A DNA stretch of 63,489 nt, from NCBI GenBank assembly GCA_028871055.1, contig JAGWON010000018.1:1-63489 (forward strand), in the 5' to 3' direction. Source of the DNA: Alphaproteobacteria bacterium (GTDB lineage Bacteria; Pseudomonadota; Alphaproteobacteria; ATCC43930; CGMCC-115725). The notes under the pieces were generated by a model. The model searched no databases, was not told the DNA's origin, and worked only from the letters and a program-made list of their open reading frames with translations. Position numbers and translations under genes: made by a program. Positions 58,026 through 63,489 of this stretch are shown here, in pieces. How positions within the stretch are numbered: position 1 is the first letter of the stretch; each line of letters opens with the position of its first letter.

Positions 58026-58579
58026 TTTATGCCCAGGTGATTTCCATAACGATCAACTGCCTTGCGCTCGATCTCCTCATACTTGGCGCCGGTCCACCTG
58101 ATGACATCGCCGTCGCAGATGCGGTGATAACCAAGGTCCTTGCGATCCATGATCCGGATTTTGAGGTCCGCCGGTAGTTGTCCGTCCATCAGCACTCGCG
58201 ACGGCGCGTCCGGTACTGGCTGAATCATCCAGTAATCGCAACCGGCGGTGCCGCAGTAGTCCGGCGTGGGAACGATGACATACGCGAGCGCACCTCGATC
58301 GCTCAAGTCGACGATAGCAACGTACGAGTGCGCGGCGACGGAAAACGACCTTCCGTACTCTCGCTGCAAGTCAGCGCGGTCTTTGAATTCGTCAAGCAGG
58401 AAATGCCGGACGATCGCGCGAACCTCGAGCGAAAAGTCGCCAGCGGATCGCAGCTCGACGATGCGATCAGCGTGCGCCTCGACGCTCGGCAGCATGAGCA
58501 GCAGCGAGCCGACGATGGCCGCCCTAATACGGCACGTTTTGAAAAACGCGCATGCGGTGCTCGATGCTCGGCCCGACAT
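58010..58579 (-). CDS. Exported protein overlapping the portal gene (candidate periplasmic inhibitor)
   Basis: Starting at the ATG 58579 the 189-aa product has a basic n-region, a hydrophobic stretch AAIVGSLLLMLPSVEAHA and a likely cut after AHA. The mature part has a helical segment (EVRAIVRHFLLDEFKDRADL), strands (HSYVAIVDLSDRGALAYVIV) and four cysteines (DYCGTAGCDYW, RICDGDV, IKCNVH). The gene begins inside the portal frame and overlaps it by 56 bases. Its start could also be a rarer codon nearer the hydrophobic part. A periplasmic protein directly after a wall-hydrolase domain suggests a lysozyme inhibitor or immunity protein. No family is recognised. Confidence 0.6.
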   Translation of the reverse strand: MSGRASSTACAFFKTCRIRAAIVGSLLLMLPSVEAHADRIVELRSAGDFSLEVRAIVRHFLLDEFKDRADLQREYGRSFSVAAHSYVAIVDLSDRGALAYVIVPTPDYCGTAGCDYWMIQPVPDAPSRVLMDGQLPADLKIRIMDRKDLGYHRICDGDVIRWTGAKYEEIERKAVDRYGNHLGIKCNVH

Positions 58580-60536
58580 TCTCGTTCTTTTCGCCTGGCA
58601 ATGCTCCGAAGACACGCGGACCGCTCTTCCAGCCATTCGCTTCGAGCGCGCGAAGATATGTTGCCACCGCACCGGCGCCTTGTCGATGCGCCGCCGCCAC
58701 AAGGCCAGCTTGCGTAATCGTGATCGGCCCCTCCACGCCCCGGTATGTGCGGCCGATGTATTGATAGGAGCCATTGGTCTCGAGCTCGCTCTCGTAGTGC
58801 CGCATCACGTCGCCGATGGCGCGCTCCTGCGCGTCGGGATCGCGCAGGAATTGCTGAGTGCTCGTGATTCCCTTCGCGGCAATCCAGTTGCCGTTTCTGT
58901 CCGTCCAGCCGGCGTTCTCGAGCGTACCGCGCGTAAGCTGATATCGGCCGAGGGCGCCGGAATGGTGATTGATCGCGCCGTTGCCGTTGTCTTTCCGATT
59001 CGCCGACTGCTCCGCCTCCGCAATCTTCTGACGGAAGGCGGCGTGCGACCGGCCAAGCCATGCTTTGCGTCCGCTGGCCGACCGCGCGGAAACCGGACGC
59101 ACCGGCCCACCGCCGCCGTCGTCCGCCGTCCAGCGACCGTGCCAGTCGCGCGCCTCGCTGGGATCGAAGCGCAGTAGCGCCGCTTTCTCGTGTACAGGCG
59201 GCGCGTGCGGCTCCTTGCCTTGGCTTCGCACGGCAGGTGCTACGCCGATCGCCGGATGGTCGCCGCCCGGCACCGGATCGAGGCCCAGTTCCGCGCGCAC
59301 CTCGTTGACCGACTTGATGCCGGCTTTGACGTAGTCGACCGCGACGGCGGCGACCTTCTCGGGATCGCTCGGCTGATCGTCGCTCCAGGCGAATTCGAGA
59401 TCGGGTGCGGCGAACTCGCGCGCGATGACGCGGTCGCAGAGCTGCTTGACCCAGGTCTTCAAGGGCAGCAGACCTTCGGCGAGCGCCGCGTCCTGCGCGG
59501 TCTCGGCGGTGGCGCGGTTGAGCTGCGGCACGAAGGGCTGCGGGCTGACCGAGAAGGCGTAACAGACGACGCGTGCCAGCCATTCGTCGAACGGATCTTT
59601 CAGCGCCGGCTCGCGCGTCGGAATGAAGGTCTTGGCGACGCCGCCGGGCACGAATTTGGCATGGCGGCGTTGGGCGGTGTTGCCTTCGTGCAGGCTGTCC
59701 CAATAGCCCTGGAACTGGCGGATCTGATCCGGCGTCCAAGTGTCGGGCACGCCGATCAGCGCCTCGGGAATGTTGCCTTCGGTGTAGTATTGCAGCTGCC
59801 AGACCTGCCGGCGCAGCGCGATGTTGACCGTCATCTGCACCTGCTCGACGGGCGAGAAGCCGTATACGCGATGGACGCGCGGGTTGCGCGGCAAGTAGAG
59901 CAGCTCGTCGGTGGTGTAGTCGACCGCCGGCAGGCCCTTGAGCACCTGCTGATAGGCGGGCGCGGGCGGCGCCGGCGTGCGGCCCCAGTCGTCGATGACG
60001 CGCTTGATGGTGGCGCCGTCGAGCGGCTCGAGCGTGCAGAGCCGACCGTCGCGCGTGCGGCGGAGATAGAGCGCCGGCGCGTCGATCACCAGCAGGTCTT
60101 CGAGCACCATGCGCAGCCACGTCGTCCACGGATGGACGCCGTCGGGACAGGCAAGCAGCGCCGAGATCGCATCGATGCGCGGATCGTCCTTCGCCGACGT
60201 GGCACGCTCACGCGCGCGGACCGACCACGACAGGCGCTCGATCTGGTCCTTGCGCGTTTCGACGATCAGCCGGACCAAGTCGTAGGAATCAGCCAGCGCG
60301 CGCAATTCGGCGAAGCCGGTGCCCTCGTAGGCGCGCGGCCGCTGGACGAGGTTGTAGCCCGAGGGAAAATCGAACGCGCGGCCGGCGACGTCTGCCGGCG
60401 CCTGCGGCGGCATCGGCGCCAGCGGACCGAACCAGCCGCCGGCGTTGCCGGTGACGACGTAGCCGAGCGCGCGCGCCGCGCGGGCGACGAGGCCTTCGGG
60501 CAGCGGCGTGGCGGTTCCAGAATTCGTATCGATCAT
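58524..60536 (-). CDS. Phage portal protein fused to a C-terminal lysozyme-like domain
   Basis: This 670-aa protein has a complete HK97/GTA-type portal (residues 1 to about 450: NLVQRPRAYEGTGFAELRAL, YDLVRLIVETRKDQIERLSW, WTTWLRMVLEDLLVIDAPAL, LPRNPRVHRVYGFSPVEQVQ, YYTEGNIPEALIGVPDTWTP, AREFAAPDLEFAWSDDQP). A linker follows (456-500, DPSEARDWHGRWTADDGGGG). A domain of about 170 residues ends the protein (AFRQKIAEAEQSANRK, GAINHHSGALGRYQLTRGTL, PITITQAGLVAAAHRQGAGA, VATYLRALEANGW). The GALGRYQLT and AGLVAAAH elements resemble lysozyme/transglycosylase-type phage muralytic domains. Usual portals are about 400-450 aa, so the extension is real extra sequence. Two overlapping genes follow. Confidence 0.88.
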   Translation of the reverse strand: MIDTNSGTATPLPEGLVARAARALGYVVTGNAGGWFGPLAPMPPQAPADVAGRAFDFPSGYNLVQRPRAYEGTGFAELRALADSYDLVRLIVETRKDQIERLSWSVRARERATSAKDDPRIDAISALLACPDGVHPWTTWLRMVLEDLLVIDAPALYLRRTRDGRLCTLEPLDGATIKRVIDDWGRTPAPPAPAYQQVLKGLPAVDYTTDELLYLPRNPRVHRVYGFSPVEQVQMTVNIALRRQVWQLQYYTEGNIPEALIGVPDTWTPDQIRQFQGYWDSLHEGNTAQRRHAKFVPGGVAKTFIPTREPALKDPFDEWLARVVCYAFSVSPQPFVPQLNRATAETAQDAALAEGLLPLKTWVKQLCDRVIAREFAAPDLEFAWSDDQPSDPEKVAAVAVDYVKAGIKSVNEVRAELGLDPVPGGDHPAIGVAPAVRSQGKEPHAPPVHEKAALLRFDPSEARDWHGRWTADDGGGGPVRPVSARSASGRKAWLGRSHAAFRQKIAEAEQSANRKDNGNGAINHHSGALGRYQLTRGTLENAGWTDRNGNWIAAKGITSTQQFLRDPDAQERAIGDVMRHYESELETNGSYQYIGRTYRGVEGPITITQAGLVAAAHRQGAGAVATYLRALEANGWKSGPRVFGALPGEKNENVGPSIEHRMRVFQNVPY

Positions 60537-60570
60537 TTCCACATCTTTTCGTCCGGCAAATTGTTCTCTT

Positions 60571-60650
60571 TCGTCACCCCTGCGAAAGCAGCGGCCCAGA
60601 GCAAGCGACGTGCGGCCGCCCTGGGTCCCCGCTTGCGCGGGGACGACGGC
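60571..60650. repeat. Palindromic intergenic repeat, family A
   Basis: TCGTCACCCCTGCGAAAGCA ... CCCCGCTTGCGCGGGGACGA between terL and portal genes. It links this cluster to the same repeat family used elsewhere in the chromosome. Confidence 0.8.
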
Positions 60651-60675
60651 AAAAAAGTCGCAAACGCGATCGGAC

Positions 60676-62031
60676 TCACCGTCCCTCGCTCAGGCGGCGG
60701 TAGTAGTCGAGGATCGCGGCGTCGCGGTTGGCCATGAGGTCGGTCACCGCCCAGACCAGCGCGTCGAGCCGGTCGGGCGACGCGCCGGATGCGCCGCGGT
60801 CGACCCCGGATCCGGTCCGGGGCGCGGTGAAGGCGCAGAGCTGGTCCTCGAGCGCCGGAAAGCAACCGACGTGATGCACCCTGCCCTGCTCGTAGAGCGC
60901 CGCGACCGGCTCGGCGCGGATCGCCTTGCCGCGCGACGCGCGCAGCGCGCGGAACGGCGCGTCGCTTTCGACGGAGCGCAGCGTCGATTCCACCATCTCG
61001 CCGCCGTTGTTGACCTCAGCGACGATGCGGTCGGCGGCGAAAGTCTTGTAGGCGGCGACCGCCTTGAGCGCCCAGGCGCGCGGGCTCATTCGGCCGGAGC
61101 GGTCGTCGAGCACGTAGACTTGGCCGTCATGCGCGAGACCGGCGACGATAATGCCGGTCTCGTCGGCGCCTTCGCCCGCCGACGCCGCCGGATCGATGGC
61201 GACGACGATGCGCGCCAGATCGGGCGCGGCCGCGACGCGCGCGGCTTCGATCGCATCGCGCGACCACAGCGCGCCGGGCACGTCGTCCAACAGCTCGGCC
61301 TCGAGCTCCTGCCGGCCGAGGCGCGTGTCCCGGTAGCGGCGCACCACCGAATCCAGAAACGCCGGCGCCAGGTTCCTGGCGTTGTCGAAGGTCGAGCCGC
61401 GCGTCACCACCGTGCCGGGCGATGCCAGCACGTCGCGCACCAGCCGCGTGGGCTTCGGCGTCGTCGTCACCACCGCGCGCGGATCGGCGCCCAGGCGCAA
61501 GCCGAGCAACAGATTGTCCCACGCCGCGGCATAGCGCCACGACGCCAGCTCGTCGCACCAGGCGAGATCGTGCTGCGGTCCGCGCAGGCGCTCCGGCTCG
61601 TCGGCCGAGAAGGCGAGCGCGAGCGCGCCGTTGGGCCAGGTGAGCCGGCGCTTCGACGGCTCATACGATGGTCGACAATCTTCGCTTGCGACGGCGAGCA
61701 GGCCGCTTTCGCCTTCGATCATCACGTCGCGCACGTCCGCCGCGGTCGGCGCGACCAGTGCGATCCGGCCGGCCAGCCCCGCCTCGACGCGGGCGCGGAC
61801 GAACTCGGCGCCGCTGCGCGTCTTGCCGAAGCCGCGGCCGGCCAGGAGCAGCCAGACGCGCCAGGAGCATTGTGGCGGCCGCTGCGACGGGCGCGCCCAA
61901 AGGTCCCAGTCATGCAGAGCGAACTGGTGCTCAACGCCATCGGCACGATCGACGTGAACCAGCCACTCGGCTTCGGGGATTTTCTTGGCAAGACGTTCGG
62001 CAAGACTCTGGTTGCGGCGATGATTGCTCAC
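60676..62031 (-). CDS. terL: Terminase large subunit
   Basis: This protein of about 451 aa has Walker A LLLAGRGFGKTRSGAEFVRA (residues 61-80), the Walker B region PQHDLAWCDELASWRYAAAW, the coupling motif VVTTTPKPTRLVRDVL, and nuclease-domain aspartates in VVAIDPAASAGEGADETGII, EVNNGGEMVESTLRSV and SPDRLDALVWAVTDLMAN. It packages DNA into proheads. The start is a GTG overlapping the terS stop (GTGA). The longer frame to 62316 is the neighbour's shadow. Confidence 0.94.
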   Translation of the reverse strand: MSNHRRNQSLAERLAKKIPEAEWLVHVDRADGVEHQFALHDWDLWARPSQRPPQCSWRVWLLLAGRGFGKTRSGAEFVRARVEAGLAGRIALVAPTAADVRDVMIEGESGLLAVASEDCRPSYEPSKRRLTWPNGALALAFSADEPERLRGPQHDLAWCDELASWRYAAAWDNLLLGLRLGADPRAVVTTTPKPTRLVRDVLASPGTVVTRGSTFDNARNLAPAFLDSVVRRYRDTRLGRQELEAELLDDVPGALWSRDAIEAARVAAAPDLARIVVAIDPAASAGEGADETGIIVAGLAHDGQVYVLDDRSGRMSPRAWALKAVAAYKTFAADRIVAEVNNGGEMVESTLRSVESDAPFRALRASRGKAIRAEPVAALYEQGRVHHVGCFPALEDQLCAFTAPRTGSGVDRGASGASPDRLDALVWAVTDLMANRDAAILDYYRRLSEGR

Positions 62032-62567
62032 GAATTTTGCGGCTCGGCGTCGCCGCGTGCGAGACGCTTCAGTCGCTCGACCAGAACGGCGCGCGCGTCG
62101 CGGCCGGCGCCTCGATTGTCCGTCGGCCCCACGGCGCGGGTCGCCGGAAACAGACCGGTGTGGCGCGCAAGCGTTTCGGGCGCGGCGTGCTTGTCGTGGA
62201 GCTTGAGCCGGCCGCTCTTGCCGTTGCCGCGCGGCGGCTCGACCAGGGCGATCGCGCCGCCTTCCCATTCCGAGAGCTTGTCCTTGTGCCGCAGCTTGAC
62301 ATGGTTGGGCCCCCAATCGAGAAAGCTGCGCATGTCGGCGAAGGCGATGCGGGCGTACTCCTCGAGCACACGATCGGCGGTCACGCGGCGCCGGGCGGCA
62401 CGCTCGGCTTCGGCCTTGGCGATGGCGGCGGCAATTTCCTTGTGACGCAAGAGCCGGAGGCCGTGCCGTCCGTAGTGCTTACCGCGATAGCCGGCGCGCT
62501 TCGCCGCGGCCTTGGCATCGAGATCGACGATGTATTCGGCAGCGAAGCGGCGCTGTCGCTCGTTCAT
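62028..62567 (-). CDS. Terminase small subunit, second paralogue
   Basis: This 179-aa protein has MNERQRRFAAEYIVDLDAKA, AAKRAGYRGKHYGRHGLRLL, RHKEIAAAIAKAEAERAARR and VTADRVLEEYARIAFADMRS, the terminase_2 DNA-binding order, then FLDWGPNHVKLRHKDKLSEW and an extra C-terminal helix (ARAVLVERLKRLARGD). Its start overlaps the stop of the first TerS gene (ATGA). Confidence 0.88.
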   Translation of the reverse strand: MNERQRRFAAEYIVDLDAKAAAKRAGYRGKHYGRHGLRLLRHKEIAAAIAKAEAERAARRRVTADRVLEEYARIAFADMRSFLDWGPNHVKLRHKDKLSEWEGGAIALVEPPRGNGKSGRLKLHDKHAAPETLARHTGLFPATRAVGPTDNRGAGRDARAVLVERLKRLARGDAEPQNS

Positions 62568-63016
62568 GCGCGGTGAGCCGATTTCGGCAGGTCGATGCGC
62601 AGGCAGAGGATGCGAGCCAGCGTGTCGAGCGCGCGTTTCTTGCTGTGGGTCGCGATGGCGACATGGCCGTTGGAGTGTCCCGTCACGCCGACCGCGGCGA
62701 TGGCCGCCGTTTCGGCCGGAGCAAGGTCGCTCGAGTCTGCGACGGCCACGCCGTTCGGTCCCCAGGCGGCGAGCCGGCGCCAATCGACGAAGGCGATGCG
62801 CGCCAGCTCCTCGAGCACGCGCTCGGGCGTGATGCCGGTGCGGCGCGATCGTTCCGCCATCGCCGCGGCGATGGCGTCGGCGATCTCCGGCGTTTGCAAC
62901 AGGTGATAGGCTCGGTTTTTCGCGCCGCTCGGCGCGTAGCCGGCGCGGATCGCGGCGTGGCGGCCGTCGAGATCGATCAGGTATTCGTCGACGAAGCGGC
63001 GTTGACGCGGCGTCAT
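62564..63016 (-). CDS. Terminase small subunit, first paralogue
   Basis: This 150-aa protein has MTPRQRRFVDEYLIDLDGRH, AAIRAGYAPSGAKNRAYHLL, QTPEIADAIAAAMAERSRRT and GITPERVLEELARIAFVDWR. It aligns along the whole length with the gene downstream, so TerS is duplicated in tandem. It is the first gene of the cluster. A terminator-like hairpin lies 135 bases upstream. Confidence 0.88.
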   Translation of the reverse strand: MTPRQRRFVDEYLIDLDGRHAAIRAGYAPSGAKNRAYHLLQTPEIADAIAAAMAERSRRTGITPERVLEELARIAFVDWRRLAAWGPNGVAVADSSDLAPAETAAIAAVGVTGHSNGHVAIATHSKKRALDTLARILCLRIDLPKSAHRA

Positions 63017-63150
63017 GCAAGGACTCCGAAGCGTGAGCGAGTGAGCGGTAAAGGCGCCGAAGCCCCGCGCCGGCATGCGGCTTTGGCCGCGGGCGCGTTC
63101 GGGGAGGAAACCGCGCCGATCGGGGCGCGAGGCTTCGGCATGCGGGCAAC

Positions 63151-63183
63151 AAAAAGCCCGGCCGGTCTGGCGACCGCCGGGCG
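63151..63183 (-). terminator. Hairpin with T-run upstream of the terminase genes
   Basis: On the minus strand CCCGGCGGTC-GCCA-GACCGGCCGGGC is followed by TTTTTG. It may insulate the structural cluster from transcription entering from the right, or act as an attenuator in its leader. Confidence 0.7.
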
Positions 63184-63313
63184 CAATTCTCAGGATGGCG
63201 TTTTCATAGCATATCAGACCGGACGGTAGTGTCCGGAAATGAAGCGAAGTGTCCTAAAACCAAAACGCCAGTGTCCTAAGTCGGGGATTGAGCGGCAGCG
63301 ATTTCCGCTCGTG
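63184..63313. other. Gap with three AGTGTCC direct repeats
   Basis: AGTGTCCGG (63226), AGTGTCCTAA (63248) and AGTGTCCTAA (63270) occur at spacings of about 22 bases. Multiple short terminal repeats like these are seen at the ends of some insertion sequences, but no transposase is in the window. GC is lower here than in the phage cluster. Confidence 0.45.
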
Positions 63314-63489
63314 ATGATTCACTGGCTCGATAGCTGCGACATTACAGGGTGGAAGCGCCTTGATTCTTGGAAAGGTGTTCACACCCTGCAATGTGTGTCA
63401 GTTGGATTCCTGATCGGTGAAGATGCCCAGTCCAAGACCGTCTCCCCTCATCTTGCCTATCCGGACGACGAAACCAACACCTCTGGTTC
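63314..63489 (+). CDS. Partial small protein, runs off the window
   Basis: The frame MIHWLDSCDITGWKRLDSWK, then VHTLQCVSVGFLIGEDAQSK and TVSPHLAYPDDETNTSG, stays open to the last base. It resembles short phage proteins with a W-x-DS-x-x-x-x-GW start and a VGFLI/VGYLL strand. A GTG three bases earlier is an alternative start. Incomplete, so no function is assigned. Confidence 0.55.
   Translation, partial: MIHWLDSCDITGWKRLDSWKGVHTLQCVSVGFLIGEDAQSKTVSPHLAYPDDETNTSG

Noticed and set aside
54900-60737. Long plus-strand frames (for example 54900-56489 and 59190-60737) opposite capsid and portal genes
   Set aside because: Their products are Arg/Gly/Ala-rich with no family motifs and no ribosome sites. 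They mirror codon bias of the real minus-strand genes.
1-63489. tRNA and rRNA genes, and a prophage attachment site
   Set aside because: I looked for T-loop (GGTTCGAATCC-like) and conserved rRNA stretches on both strands and found none. No duplicated att core bracketing 36-63 kb is visible.

Overview
The window is high-GC, densely packed DNA of alphaproteobacterial character. The evidence for that is ThiOSGE behind a TPP riboswitch, a cspA-infA pair, a gene-transfer-agent (GTA)-like head-tail cluster, two-partner secretion genes, and several families of intergenic palindromes typical of the class. A soil or aquatic Rhodospirillales/Hyphomicrobiales-type genome is a reasonable guess; the species cannot be named from the sequence. 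No rRNA, tRNA, CRISPR array, integrase or transposase gene was found.

Left part (0-16 kb) is metabolic. It holds a lysine-rich exported protein, an orphan Flp pilin, a YfcG-type glutathione transferase and a thiamine operon (thiO-thiS-thiG-thiE). A sulfite dehydrogenase pair (sorB-sorA) follows. Next comes a cassette reading as sulfolactate breakdown: MFS carrier, GntR regulator, SuyA, SuyB, an SlcC-like and a ComC-like dehydrogenase. The two dehydrogenases could epimerise sulfolactate through sulfopyruvate, SuyAB would release sulfite and pyruvate, and SorAB would oxidise the sulfite. The cassette sits between two direct repeats of about 123 bp. Each repeat carries the divergent 5' ends of the two flanking genes (a phosphotransferase and aspartate dehydrogenase), so the cassette looks inserted into that divergent pair.

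Middle part (16-36 kb). Two identical 41-bp hairpins bracket a secretion island: a TpsA-type beta-helix exoprotein, its TpsB pore, and a three-gene operon of exported proteins (1003, 394 and 217 aa) of unknown function. After it come hrpB, oxalyl-CoA decarboxylase with an OxlT-like carrier, a DHA2 drug-efflux carrier, and a three-gene locus that looks like a carrier-linker toxin with two paralogous candidate immunity genes.

Right part (36-63 kb) is a GTA-like or defective-prophage structural cluster on the minus strand, read from right to left. Its order is two TerS paralogues, TerL, portal, prohead protease, HK97-type capsid, connector, tail completion, tail tube, tail chaperones, short tape measure, DUF2460, DUF2163, NlpC/P60, tip protein, tail collar, muramidase and holin. 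Replication, integration and repressor genes are absent. Plus-strand cargo genes sit in the gaps: FkbM methyltransferases, a toxin-antitoxin pair, cspA-infA, a lauroyl-type acyltransferase, a lipoprotein and a zinc-ribbon protein. The portal carries a C-terminal lysozyme-like domain behind an RDWHGRW linker. It is followed by two overlapping genes, one with a signal peptide and one of DUF2019 type, which look like immunity genes. This is the best candidate for a little-described system in the window.
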